Shown here piece by piece: positions 19,411 through 27,501 of a stretch of 64,000 bases of DNA (positions are counted from its first letter, which is position 1; each line of letters opens with the position of its first letter). The position numbers and the translations under genes are program-made. The notes under the pieces are model-generated. The model did no database searches. It was not told the DNA's origin and saw only the letters and a list, made by a program, of their open reading frames with translations. Origin of the DNA: Nocardioides flavus (ex Wang et al. 2016) (GTDB lineage Bacteria; Actinomycetota; Actinomycetes; Propionibacteriales; Nocardioidaceae); NCBI RefSeq assembly GCF_014653115.1, contig NZ_BNAD01000001.1:806001-870000 (forward strand), given 5' to 3'.

Positions 19411-20499
19411 ATGTCCCGAGCATTCGAGCCCCTCGCCGTCGGCCCCTGGAAGCTCCCGCAGCGCTTCGTGATGGCGCCGCTGACCCGCAACCGCGCCGGG
19501 GAGGGCAACGCCCCGACCGCGCTCAACGCGGAGTACTACGCGCAGCGCGCCGGCGCCGGACTGATCATCACCGAGGGCACCGCCCCCAGCCACGTCGGAC
19601 AGGGCTACCTGGACGTCCCGGGCCTCTACACCGACGAGCAGGTCGCCGGCTGGCGCCTGGTCGCCGACGCCGTGCACGCCCGAGACGGCGTGATCGTCGC
19701 CCAGCTGATGCATGCCGGCCGCATCGCCCACGCGGACAACAAGGGCGGCGCCGAGACCGTCGCGCCGAGTGCCGTGCAGGCCCCCGGCGAGATGATCACG
19801 GCGCAGGGGCCCAAGCCCCACGACGTCCCCCGCGCGCCGGAGACCGACGAGGTCGCCGGCCTGGTCGACGACTTCGTGATCGCGGCCCGCAACGCCGTGG
19901 CGGCCGGCCTCGACGGCGTCGAGGTGCACGCTGCGAACGGCTACCTGCTGCACCAGTTCCTCGACCCGACGGTCAACCTGCGTGACGACGTCTACGGCGG
20001 GTCGCCGGAGGGCCGGGCGCGCTTCGTCGTCGAGGTCGTCACCGCCGTCGCCGAGGCGATCGGTGCGGAGCGGGTCGGGCTGCGGCTGAGCCCCGCCCAC
20101 CAGTTCAACGGCATCGGCGAGGAGATCGGCCCCGACCTCACCGCCACCTACCGTGCCGTGGTCGACGCGGTCGCGCCGCTGGGCCTGGCGTACCTGAGCC
20201 TGCTCGCGAGCCCGCTCGAGCCCCTCGAGTCGCTGGTGCGCGACCTGCGCGAGCGGTTCGACGGCGTCGTGCTCCTCAACGACGGCTTCGGCGACCTCAC
20301 CACGCTCTCCTCCGTCGAGGAGCTGCTCGGGACCGGTCTCGCGGACGCCGTCGTGGTCGGCCGCCAGTTCCTCGCGAACCCCGACCTCGTCGAGCGCTGG
20401 CGCACCGGGGCGGAGCTGAACGCCCCGAACCCCGACACCTTCTACGGCGGCGGCGCCGAGGGCTACACCGACTACCCGACCCTGGACGAGGCGTCCTGA
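19411..20499 (+). CDS. Old Yellow Enzyme family alkene reductase
   Basis: FMN-dependent NAD(P)H reductase for activated C=C bonds or nitro compounds, cytoplasmic. The TIM-barrel landmarks are VMAPLTRNRA (residues 19-28), ITEGTAPS, VAQLMHAGRIAH, the substrate-binding pair VHAANGYLLHQFLDP, NLRDDVYGGS, and the FMN-phosphate segment VVVGRQFLANPDL. 362 residues, normal for the family. ATG 19411 follows an ACTGGAGG ribosome site by 10 bases. It overlaps the convergent MFS gene by 28 bases at the 3' end. The physiological substrate is unknown. Confidence 0.93.
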   Translation: MSRAFEPLAVGPWKLPQRFVMAPLTRNRAGEGNAPTALNAEYYAQRAGAGLIITEGTAPSHVGQGYLDVPGLYTDEQVAGWRLVADAVHARDGVIVAQLMHAGRIAHADNKGGAETVAPSAVQAPGEMITAQGPKPHDVPRAPETDEVAGLVDDFVIAARNAVAAGLDGVEVHAANGYLLHQFLDPTVNLRDDVYGGSPEGRARFVVEVVTAVAEAIGAERVGLRLSPAHQFNGIGEEIGPDLTATYRAVVDAVAPLGLAYLSLLASPLEPLESLVRDLRERFDGVVLLNDGFGDLTTLSSVEELLGTGLADAVVVGRQFLANPDLVERWRTGAELNAPNPDTFYGGGAEGYTDYPTLDEAS

Positions 20500-21863
20500 C
20501 CCTCCGCTGACCGCGTTCGCACTGCGGCCAGCACCCCGAGCACCGCGGTCGCGGCGGCAAGGACGAAGACCGTCACGAATGGGTCCAGTCCCTGCCGCTG
20601 CGCCGCGGCGAACGCGGCGCCCGCGACCGACAGCGCCAGCGCGGCGCCGAGGGAGTCGGCGACCGTCAGGGCCGAGGAGTTGAACCCCCGGTCCTTGTCG
20701 GTCGAGGCCTCCAGCATCGCCACGCCGGTGCGCGGATAGGCGAAGCCCATGCCCGCGCCGGCCAGGACGTACGCCGCTGCGGGCAGCAGGGCGGACGGCT
20801 GCACCCCCGCGTCGTGGGCCAGCACCGACGCGGCGAGCGCGGTCAGGCCCGTGAGCACGACGCCGGTGCCGATGACCATCGCGCGGGTGTGCGAGACCCG
20901 CGCGCCGAGCCTGGACTGCACCTGGCTGGCACCCGCCCACACCAGTCCCACGCAGGTCAGGGCGATGCCGGCACGTCCGGGGGACAGCCCCCAGTGCTCC
21001 TGCAGGACGTAGACGATGTAGGCCTCGGCGCAGAAGAAGGTCGAGGAGAGCAGGCCGCGGGTGGCGATCACGGAGGGCAGGCCGCGCCGGAGCGTACGGC
21101 TCCCGGGCGGGAGCAGTCGGCCGAGCGAGACCCAGACCCCGGTCAGCGCCGCGAGCGCGCCGAGCGCGGCCACCCCGCGCGCCGAGCCGGCGAGCTCGAG
21201 CACGAGCACGGCCACCGCGCCGAGCCCGGCCCACCCCAGGCGTACGGACGGTGTCGCCGTGCCCTCCGCGTGCGGCTCGAGCCCCCGCAGTGCCGGGGCG
21301 AGCAGCAGCAGCGCGACCGCGACGAAGCCCACCGTGCCGAGGAAGACCCAGCGCCACGACCAGACGTCCGCCACGAGGGCCGCGAGTCCCGGCCCGAACA
21401 GCGCGGGAAGCACCCAGGCGGCGGCGAACGAGGCGAACACCGCCGGCCTGAGCGCGGCGGGGAAGACGAGGCCGACGACGACGTACAGGCCGACGGTGAG
21501 CGCTCCGCCGCCGAGGCCCTGCAGGACCCGGCCGGCCAGCAGCACCTCCATCGACGGGGCCAGGCCGCACACCAGCAGGCCGGCCGAGAAGAGCGCCAAC
21601 GAGGCGAGCAGCGGCACGACCGGGCCGGTGCGGTCGCTCCACATGCCTGCGGCGACCATCCCGACCACCCCGCTCGCGAGCGGTGCGGCGAACGCGAGGG
21701 CGTAGAGGTCGAGGCCGCCGAGGTCGCGCGCGACGGTCGGCATCACGGTCGTGACTGCCATCGCCTCGAACGCGACGAAGGCGATCAGGGCGAACATCGC
21801 GACCGTGGTGGCGGCGTAGGCGGGGGAGAGGATCCGCTCGCGCGGCTCGACGGTGGTGCTCAC
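20472..21863 (-). CDS. MFS drug-efflux-type transporter
   Basis: 463-residue major facilitator with at least twelve membrane segments. The early part VTTVMPTVARDLGGLDLYA and GMWSDRTGPVVPLLASLALF (loop 2-3) place it with DHA-type drug/proton antiporters. The start is GTG 21863 (MSTTVEPRERI). Its promoter has the long-spacer, dyad-containing MerR architecture, with TAGCGT exactly 7 bases before the GTG, so the mRNA is probably leaderless and the gene inducible. The 3' end overlaps the Old Yellow Enzyme gene by 28 bases. Confidence 0.88.
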   Translation of the reverse strand: MSTTVEPRERILSPAYAATTVAMFALIAFVAFEAMAVTTVMPTVARDLGGLDLYALAFAAPLASGVVGMVAAGMWSDRTGPVVPLLASLALFSAGLLVCGLAPSMEVLLAGRVLQGLGGGALTVGLYVVVGLVFPAALRPAVFASFAAAWVLPALFGPGLAALVADVWSWRWVFLGTVGFVAVALLLLAPALRGLEPHAEGTATPSVRLGWAGLGAVAVLVLELAGSARGVAALGALAALTGVWVSLGRLLPPGSRTLRRGLPSVIATRGLLSSTFFCAEAYIVYVLQEHWGLSPGRAGIALTCVGLVWAGASQVQSRLGARVSHTRAMVIGTGVVLTGLTALAASVLAHDAGVQPSALLPAAAYVLAGAGMGFAYPRTGVAMLEASTDKDRGFNSSALTVADSLGAALALSVAGAAFAAAQRQGLDPFVTVFVLAAATAVLGVLAAVRTRSAEGQDASSRVG

Positions 21864-21870
21864 CGTGAGG

Positions 21871-21901
21871 ACGCTAGGACCTCAGGTGCACGTGAGGTCA
21901 A
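21871..21901 (-). promoter_or_regulatory. MerR/SoxR-type promoter-operator of the MFS gene
   Basis: On the minus strand: TTGACC, a 19-base spacer, TAGCGT. The region from 21879 to 21898 reads ACCTCACGTGCACCTGAGGT, a dyad with 18 of 20 symmetrical positions. An over-long spacer containing a dyad is the hallmark of MerR-family activation. The outer ACCTCA/TGAGGT bases match the recalled SoxR box. Confidence 0.65.
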
Positions 21902-21938
21902 TCGGAATAACCCGCACGCGCCGGGCGCTGCACGGACA

Positions 21939-22985
21939 GTGACCGCTCTCTCCGTCGACCTGTCCGTGCTCGACCTCGTGCCCGTCCGCAGCGACCAGAC
22001 CACGGGTGACGCCATCGCCGCCTCGCGCAGCCTGGCGCAGGTGGCCGACGGGCTCGGCTACCGCCGCTACTGGGTCGCCGAGCACCACAACATGCCCGCG
22101 GTCGCGGCCACCAACCCACCGGTCCTGATCGCCATGCTCGCCGCTGCGACCGAGCGCATCAAGGTCGGCTCGGGCGGCGTGATGCTGCCCAACCACGCCC
22201 CGCTCGTCGTGGCCGAGCAGTTCGCCCTGCTCGAGGCCGCCCACCCGGGCCGCATCGACCTCGGCATCGGCCGCGCGCCCGGCACCGACCCGCTCACCAG
22301 GTACGTCCTGCGCGGCGGCAGCGCGGAGTCGGCCGACGAGGCGGTGAGCAGGTTCGCCGAGTACGTCGAGGACGTCCGCACGCTCATGACGACCGAGGGG
22401 GTCGAGCTCCAGGTCGGCCCGCGCCGCCAGCCGCTGCGCGCGACGCCGTCCGCGCGCTCGGTGGCCGAGATGTGGCTGCTCGGCTCGAGCGACTACTCCG
22501 CCCGCCTGGCCGCCGAGAAGGGCCTGCCCTACGTCTTCGCGCACCACTTCTCCGGCGAGGGGACCCGCGTCGCGCTGGACCTCTACCGCTCGTCCTACCG
22601 GCCGTCGCCGGAGCACCCCGAGCCGCGCACCTTCCTCACCGTCAACGCCGTCGTCGCCGAGACCGAGGAGGAGGCACGTCGCCGGGCCCTGCCCAACGTG
22701 CAGCAGATGATCGCGCTGCGGACCGGTGCGCCGCTGCACCCGCAGCGGCTGGTCGAGGACGCCGAGGCGGTCGAGACGTCGCCGGAGCACCGCTCGTTCG
22801 GCGAGGCGATGATGACGCGCTGGATCGTCGGCTCGCGCGACCAGGCCCGCGCGCAGCTCGAGAAGCTGGCCAGGGAGCACGACGTGGACGAGGTCATGGT
22901 GCACCCCGTCGCCGGCGCCGCGCTCGGGACCGACGCACGGACGTCCCCGGCGCGCGAGGAGACGCTGCGCCTGCTCGCGGGGTGA
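21939..22985 (+). CDS. LLM-class flavin-dependent oxidoreductase
   Basis: Luciferase-like monooxygenase of the alkane/limonene mono-oxygenase-like subgroup; uses reduced FMN or F420. 348 residues with the early core LSVLDLVPVRSDQTTGDA, the conserved WVAEHHNMPAVAATNPPV (about residues 46-63), IKVGSGGVMLPNHAPLVVAEQF, and IDLGIGRAPGTDP. GTG 21939 is the only start consistent with the family N-terminus, since the frame further upstream is antisense to the MFS gene. Substrate unknown. The divergent layout with the MFS pump suggests shared control. Confidence 0.87.
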   Translation: MTALSVDLSVLDLVPVRSDQTTGDAIAASRSLAQVADGLGYRRYWVAEHHNMPAVAATNPPVLIAMLAAATERIKVGSGGVMLPNHAPLVVAEQFALLEAAHPGRIDLGIGRAPGTDPLTRYVLRGGSAESADEAVSRFAEYVEDVRTLMTTEGVELQVGPRRQPLRATPSARSVAEMWLLGSSDYSARLAAEKGLPYVFAHHFSGEGTRVALDLYRSSYRPSPEHPEPRTFLTVNAVVAETEEEARRRALPNVQQMIALRTGAPLHPQRLVEDAEAVETSPEHRSFGEAMMTRWIVGSRDQARAQLEKLAREHDVDEVMVHPVAGAALGTDARTSPAREETLRLLAG

Positions 22986-23001
22986 ATTGACGTCAATTCA
23001 C
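22982..23001. repeat. 20-base perfect palindrome between convergent genes
   Basis: GTGAATTGACGTCAATTCAC, fully symmetrical and unusually AT-rich for this genome. It includes the stop codon of the LLM gene and ends 5 bases before the stop of the opposing gene. It could be a compact bidirectional terminator or a regulator site. Confidence 0.8.
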
Positions 23002-23006
23002 TCCTC

Positions 23007-23402
23007 TCAGTGGCGCTCCTCGAGCCCGACCGCCTCGCGGAGCTCCTCGGCTGCCTCGCGCAGCGCAGGGTCGTCGGCGGCGCGCGAGTCCATCAGCGCG
23101 GCGAGGCCCTCGGCGAGGACGTTGAGCTTCTCCTGCATGGCCTCGGTGTTGCGACGGCCCGCGTTCTCCAGCAGCACGAGCAGCAGCAGCGAGAGCACCG
23201 CACCGAAGGTGTGGATCGCCAGCTCCCACTTGGTCGTCGACTTCCACAGCGGGTAGCTCGCTGCCCAGATGACGAGGACCGCGACCACCACGGCGAAGAA
23301 CGGCGCCCGGCTGATCACCTTCGTCGACAGCTCGACGAACCGCTCGAACGGGTCGAGCCCGCTGTTCTTCTTCCGGCTCTCGGCCGCGTCACTGCGTTCC
23401 AT
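23007..23402 (-). CDS. Low-affinity iron permease-like small membrane protein
   Basis: 131 residues: a short charged N-terminus with FERFVELSTKVISRAPFF, two membrane helices (AVVVAVLVIWAASYPL and AIHTFGAVLSLLLLVLLEN), then a conserved helical tail beginning RRNTEAMQEKLNVLAEGL. This matches the small low-affinity iron permease family (PF04120-like) as I remember it; iron transport by bacterial members is not well proven. ATG 23402 has TAGATT six bases upstream. It is divergent from the DUF4177 gene, with a 66-base shared promoter region. Confidence 0.75.
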   Translation of the reverse strand: MERSDAAESRKKNSGLDPFERFVELSTKVISRAPFFAVVVAVLVIWAASYPLWKSTTKWELAIHTFGAVLSLLLLVLLENAGRRNTEAMQEKLNVLAEGLAALMDSRAADDPALREAAEELREAVGLEERH

Positions 23403-23408
23403 GGGCGG

Positions 23409-23414
23409 AATCTA
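23409..23414 (-). promoter_or_regulatory. -10 element TAGATT, six bases before ATG 23402
   Basis: Minus-strand TAGATT-N6-ATG. Five of six bases match TATAAT. Predicts a leaderless transcript for the iron permease-like gene. Confidence 0.5.
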
Positions 23415-23455
23415 GTGCCGGCGACGGCTCCTCGTCCTCACCCGAGGCGCCCGAG

Positions 23456-23461
23456 TAGGGT
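23456..23461 (+). promoter_or_regulatory. -10 element TAGGGT, seven bases before ATG 23469
   Basis: TAGGGT-N7-ATG, identical in hexamer and spacing to dnaX and scoA. It would drive the DUF4177-RidA-NUDIX-MBL gene string. Confidence 0.5.
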
Positions 23462-23468
23462 GCGAGCC

Positions 23469-23639
23469 ATGACCCAGAGCTCATCAACCACGTGGGAATA
23501 CCAGGTGGCGCCGATCCCGCTCCACAACGAGGCCCTGATGCTCAACAACTTCGGCCAGGACGGCTGGGAGCTGGTGGCCATCCACACCAACGCGCAGGGT
23601 GGGCTCGTGGCCTTCCTCAAGCGTCCCAGGGCGGCCTGA
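23469..23639 (+). CDS. DUF4177-like small protein
   Basis: 56 residues: MTQSSSTTWEYQVAPIPLHN followed by NNFGQDGWELVAIHTN and LVAFLKRP. The WEY...GWELV pattern is that of DUF4177-type small proteins that sit directly before ridA in many actinobacteria (Rv3678A by recalled synteny). Probably a small beta-rich soluble protein; function unknown. ATG 23469 follows TAGGGT by 7 bases, and its stop overlaps the ridA-like ATG by one base. Confidence 0.8.
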   Translation: MTQSSSTTWEYQVAPIPLHNEALMLNNFGQDGWELVAIHTNAQGGLVAFLKRPRAA

Positions 23640-24109
23640 TGTCGGCGTCCGGTTCCGGGGCGGAGGCGCGGCTCGCCGAGCTGGGCATCACGATCCCCGA
23701 GGTCGTGCCGCCCGTCGCGGCCTACCAGCCCACCGCCCGCACCGGGAACCTCGTCTTCACCGCCGGCCAGCTGCCCGCCCGCGACGGCGAGATGATCGCG
23801 GTCGGCAAGCTCGGCGGGGAGGTCAGCGAGGAGCAGGGCTACGCGTGCGCGCGCCAGTGTGCCCTCAACGCGCTCGCCGCCGTGAAGGCCGAGATCGGCT
23901 CGCTCGACGACGTGAAGCGCGTGGTCAAGGTCGTCGTCTTCGTCGCCTCCACGCCCGACTTCACCGGCCAGCCCAAGGTCGCCAACGGTGCGTCCGAGCT
24001 GCTCGGCGAGGTCTTCGGTGACGCCGGCAGGCACGCCCGCTCGGCCGTCGGCGTGTCGGTGCTGCCGCTCGACGTCCCGGTCGAGGTCGAGATCATCGTC
24101 GAAGTCTGA
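23639..24109 (+). CDS. RidA/YjgF family protein
   Basis: 156-residue member of the RidA/YjgF/UK114 family, trimeric proteins that in the best-known cases hydrolyse reactive enamine/imine intermediates. Family blocks: GNLVFTAGQLPARDGEM (residues 36-52), CALNALAAVKAEIGSLDDVKRVVKVVVFVAS, and the C-terminal LDVPVEVEIIVEV. It carries an N-terminal extension (LAELGITIPEVVPPVAAY) typical of the actinobacterial subgroup. The Arg that marks true RidA deaminases near the C-terminus is not evident, so activity is uncertain. Its ATG overlaps the preceding stop. Confidence 0.9.
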   Translation: MSASGSGAEARLAELGITIPEVVPPVAAYQPTARTGNLVFTAGQLPARDGEMIAVGKLGGEVSEEQGYACARQCALNALAAVKAEIGSLDDVKRVVKVVVFVASTPDFTGQPKVANGASELLGEVFGDAGRHARSAVGVSVLPLDVPVEVEIIVEV

Positions 24110-24110
24110 C

Positions 24111-24971
24111 GTGGAGCGCCTCCCGCTGCCCGACGCGCTGGTGGCGCAGGCCCGGGCGTACGCCTCGGGCGAGTCCGACCCGGCCGAGCCTCGCGACGCC
24201 GCGACCGTGGTCCTGCTGCGCCCCGGCGCGTCCGGCCCGGACGTCTACCTGCTGCGCCGGCAGACGTCGATGGCCTTCGCCGGCGGGATGTGCGTCTTCC
24301 CCGGCGGGGGCGTCGACCCGCGCGACTTCGACGACGAGCTCCTGGACCGCGGGCTGTGGGCCGGCCCGTCGCCCGCCGAGTGGGCGACCCGCCTCGGCTG
24401 TGACGAGCCGAGGGCGCGTGCCCTCGTGTGCGCGGCGGTGCGGGAGACGTACGAGGAGTCCGGCGTGCTGCTCGCCGGACCCGGGCCGCACGAGGTCGTC
24501 ACCGACACCACCGGGGACGACTGGGAGGCCGACCGGGTCGCCCTGGAGTCGCGGGAGGTGTCGCTGACGGAGTTCCTCGAGAAGCGCTCGCTCGTGCTGC
24601 GGACCGACCTGCTCGGCGCGTGGTCGGGCTGGCTGACGCCGGTCTTCGAGCCGCGCCGCTACCGCACGTGGTTCTTCGTGGCGCACCTGCCCGAGGGGCA
24701 GGTCACGCGTGACGTGTCGAGCGAGTCGGCGTCGGTCACGTGGGTCGGCGCGCTGGACGCCGTGGAGCAGGTCGAGCGCCAGCAGATCCTGATGCTCCCG
24801 CCGACGTGGCTCACCTGCCTGGAGGTCGGTCAGCACGCCGACCCCGACGCCGTGCTGGCCGATGCGCAGGAGCGCACGATCGAGATGTTCATGCCCGAGG
24901 TGGTCGCGGACGGTGACGAGTTCATCCTGTCGACGCCGCCCTACTACGCCGCCCTCATGGCCGACCGATGA
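24111..24971 (+). CDS. NUDIX hydrolase family protein
   Basis: 286 residues. The N-terminal strand region DAATVVLLRPGASGPDVYLLRRQTSMAF precedes FPGGGVDPRDF. A helix with REtYEESGVLL follows (about residues 110-122), giving a degenerate NUDIX box with a long insertion between GG and REXXEE, as in NUDT19/RNA pyrophosphohydrolase-like actinobacterial proteins. The GTG at 24111 lies one base after the ridA-like stop. The 3' end overlaps the MBL gene by 4 bases. The nucleotide substrate is unknown. Confidence 0.82.
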   Translation: MERLPLPDALVAQARAYASGESDPAEPRDAATVVLLRPGASGPDVYLLRRQTSMAFAGGMCVFPGGGVDPRDFDDELLDRGLWAGPSPAEWATRLGCDEPRARALVCAAVRETYEESGVLLAGPGPHEVVTDTTGDDWEADRVALESREVSLTEFLEKRSLVLRTDLLGAWSGWLTPVFEPRRYRTWFFVAHLPEGQVTRDVSSESASVTWVGALDAVEQVERQQILMLPPTWLTCLEVGQHADPDAVLADAQERTIEMFMPEVVADGDEFILSTPPYYAALMADR

Positions 24972-25780
24972 CCTGGAGCGGGGGCTCCTTCGGCGAGACC
25001 GGCACCTGCGTGCTGGCGCCCAACGCCGACATCATGACCCTCGACGGCACCAACACCTGGGTGCTGCGCGACCCCGGCTCCTCGCGGTCGGTCGTGGTCG
25101 ACCCCGGTCCGTCGATCGCCGCGCACCTCGACGCGATCGATGACGCGGCCGGCGACGTGTCCGTCGTGCTGCTGACCCACCACCACGCCGACCACAGCGA
25201 GGCCGCGCGCGAGTACGCCGAGCGCCACGGCTGCGGCGTACGCGCGCTCGACCCGGCCTACCGACTCGGCTCCGAGGGCCTCGGGGAGGGCGACGTCGTC
25301 GCGGTCGGCGACCTCGAGGTGCACGTGGTGGCCACCCCCGGTCACACGGCCGACTCGCTGTCCTTCGTGGTGCCGCAGGACCGGGCCGTGCTCACCGGCG
25401 ACACCGTCCTGGGCCGCGGCACGACCGTCGTGGCCCACCCGGACGGCCAGCTCGGGGCGTACCTCTCCTCCCTCCAGCGCCTCCACGCGCTGTGCGGCGA
25501 GCAGGGGATCAGCTCGGTGTGGCCCGGCCACGGCCCGGTCATCGACGACGCGCTCGGCGCTCTCGACTTCTACCTCGCCCACCGCGAGCAGCGGCTCGCG
25601 CAGGTGCGTGACGCGCTGCGCGACCTGCACGCGATCGCCCGCGAGGGCGGGTCCTTCCCGCACGAGACGCTGCCCCGGGCGATCGTCGAGATCGTCTACC
25701 GCGACGTCGACCCGGTCCTGTGGGGGGCCGCCGAGCTGTCGGTGCGCGCCCAGCTGGCGTACCTCACCTCGCCGAAGTAG
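24968..25780 (+). CDS. MBL-fold metallo-hydrolase
   Basis: 270 residues with the metallo-beta-lactamase motif THHHADHS at residues 70-77. ATPGHTADSLSF, LTGDTVLGRGTTVV and WPGHGPVI supply the later metal ligands, and a C-terminal LACTB2-like helical part follows. It is homologous to Rv3677c and sits at the equivalent place before crp in the conserved block. ATG 24968 overlaps the NUDIX stop. Human LACTB2 is a ribonuclease; whether this protein cuts RNA is not known. Confidence 0.9.
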   Translation: MTWSGGSFGETGTCVLAPNADIMTLDGTNTWVLRDPGSSRSVVVDPGPSIAAHLDAIDDAAGDVSVVLLTHHHADHSEAAREYAERHGCGVRALDPAYRLGSEGLGEGDVVAVGDLEVHVVATPGHTADSLSFVVPQDRAVLTGDTVLGRGTTVVAHPDGQLGAYLSSLQRLHALCGEQGISSVWPGHGPVIDDALGALDFYLAHREQRLAQVRDALRDLHAIAREGGSFPHETLPRAIVEIVYRDVDPVLWGAAELSVRAQLAYLTSPK

Positions 25781-25818
25781 GGCTTGCGCGGTCGGTCGGG
25801 CAGGAGTGACATGGAGTC

Positions 25819-26355
25819 ATGACCAGCCCGCACCAGCCCGTCGTCGTCCTGTCCCGCGCGCTCGACCAGGCCGGCGACGCACTCGACACCGTGCACGCCG
25901 ACGACCTCGACAAGCCCACGACCTGCCGCGGCTGGACCGTGCGCGAGCTCGCCGACCACCTGGCCGCAGCCCCGCAGCACTTCCTGCAGATGGCACGCGG
26001 GGAGGAGGTCGACTGGGCGGCCGGCACCGGGGTCGAGCCCGACGTCCTCGCCGCGCACTTCCGCACGCGCGCCGACGACCTCATCCATCACTGGCACGGC
26101 CAGCCCGACAACCGCGTCGCCCAGGCCGACTGGCAGACCGCCGAGCTCGGTGTCCACACCTGGGAGCTGCTGCGCGCGACCGGTGACCCGATGCCGCTCG
26201 ACGACGAGGTGGCCGAGCGCGGCCTGGCCTTCCTGCAGCAGGGCCTCACCGAGGACAACCGCGGCGATGCCTTCGCCCCCGCCGTGCCGGTGCCCGACGA
26301 CGCGTCGGCGTACGAGCGGCTGGTGGCGTTTGCGGGTCGCGACCCCCGCGCCTGA
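25819..26355 (+). CDS. Mycothiol-dependent-type maleylpyruvate isomerase N-domain protein (TIGR03086-like)
   Basis: 178-residue DinB-fold protein. Key segment: LDKPTTCRGWTVRELADHLAA (residues 33-53), including the metal-binding His of the DinB/MDMPI fold. DWQTAELGVHTWELLRATG is the second helix pair with the HxxxE-type ligands. Such proteins are abundant in mycothiol-producing actinobacteria and often act as thiol S-transferases; the substrate here is unknown. No ribosome site is obvious; the ATG was chosen because the family start lies here. Confidence 0.8.
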   Translation: MTSPHQPVVVLSRALDQAGDALDTVHADDLDKPTTCRGWTVRELADHLAAAPQHFLQMARGEEVDWAAGTGVEPDVLAAHFRTRADDLIHHWHGQPDNRVAQADWQTAELGVHTWELLRATGDPMPLDDEVAERGLAFLQQGLTEDNRGDAFAPAVPVPDDASAYERLVAFAGRDPRA

Positions 26356-26412
26356 CCCGAGCCGGGACGTTCGGCCCTGTCGGCCCGCGATCACAGCGGG
26401 TTGGCTGGAGCC

Positions 26413-27501
26413 ATGGGCTCACTGCTGATGACAGGGTTCCCGGGGTTCCTGGGTTCGGCGCTGCTGCCCCGGCTGCTCGCGCGGCGACCGCGCGCGCACG
26501 CCGTCTGCCTGGTCCAGGACCGGCACCTGACGACCGCGCGGGACCGGCTGGCCGCGATCGAGGCCGCCGAGCCGCACGTCGCGGACCGGGTCCGGCTGGT
26601 GGTCGGCGACATCACCGAGCCCGGGCTCGGGCTCGCGGTGGAGGACCAGGGCGTGCTCGCCGACGTCACGGAGATCTGGCACCTCGCGGCGGTCTACGAC
26701 CTCGCGGTCGGCGAGGAGGTCGCCCACCTCGTCAACGTGGTCGGCACGGACCGGGTCCTCGACCTGTGCCGGAGCCTCCCGGACCTGCAGCGCCTGCACC
26801 ACGTGAGCACCTGCTACGTCAGCGGGCGCCATGCGGGACTCTTCCGCGAGGACGAGCTGGAGGTCGGCCAGGAGTTCCGCAACCACTACGAGTCGACCAA
26901 GTACGACGCCGAGCTGCTGGTGCGCAAGGCGATGGCCGCCGGGATCCCCGCGACGATCTACCGGCCCGGCATCGTCGTCGGGGACTCGCGCACCGGGGAG
27001 ACCCAGAAGTACGACGGTCCCTACTTCCTTGCCACGTTCCTGCGCCGCCAGCCGCCCGTCGCCGTGGTCCCCCGGGTCGCGGATCCTGACCGGGTGCGGT
27101 TCTGCCTGGTGCCGCGCGACTTCGTCGTCGACGCGATGGACCGGCTCTCGGTGCTGGAGGAGTCGGGGGGGCGGACGTACGCCCTCACCGACCCGGACCC
27201 TCCCACCGCGCGTGAGCTCGTCGACGCCTTCGCCCGCCGCCTCGGCAAGCACGTCGTCTGGGTGCCGCTGCCGCTGCCGGTGACCCGTGCCGCGGTCTCC
27301 CTGCCGCTCGCCGAGCGGCTGCTGGGGCTGCCGGTCGAGGCGCTCGACTACTTCGCCTCGCCCACGACGTACGACACCACCCACACCACCGCCGACCTGG
27401 CCGCCACGGGCCTGACCTGCCCGCGCTTCGAGGACTACGCCGACCGGCTCCTCGACTACATGCTGGCGCACCCCGAGCACGACGCGGCGGCGATGGTCTG
27501 A
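26413..27501 (+). CDS. SDR-family oxidoreductase, acyl-reductase (FAR/thioester-reductase) type
   Basis: Extended short-chain dehydrogenase, 362 residues. The NAD(P)-binding motif TGFPGFLGSALLPRLL starts at residue 7; IWHLAAVYDL is the conserved LAA segment, and the catalytic pair is Tyr159 and Lys163 (YESTKYDAE). YRPGIVVGDSRTGE matches the FAR/NAD-binding-4 group, which reduces fatty acyl thioesters or processes related aldehydes. ATG 26413 is preferred over 26401: CTGGAG lies just before it, and it places the Rossmann strand correctly. Its stop overlaps the next start by one base, implying joint function with the acyl-ACP-reductase-like protein. Confidence 0.82.
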   Translation: MGSLLMTGFPGFLGSALLPRLLARRPRAHAVCLVQDRHLTTARDRLAAIEAAEPHVADRVRLVVGDITEPGLGLAVEDQGVLADVTEIWHLAAVYDLAVGEEVAHLVNVVGTDRVLDLCRSLPDLQRLHHVSTCYVSGRHAGLFREDELEVGQEFRNHYESTKYDAELLVRKAMAAGIPATIYRPGIVVGDSRTGETQKYDGPYFLATFLRRQPPVAVVPRVADPDRVRFCLVPRDFVVDAMDRLSVLEESGGRTYALTDPDPPTARELVDAFARRLGKHVVWVPLPLPVTRAAVSLPLAERLLGLPVEALDYFASPTTYDTTHTTADLAATGLTCPRFEDYADRLLDYMLAHPEHDAAAMV

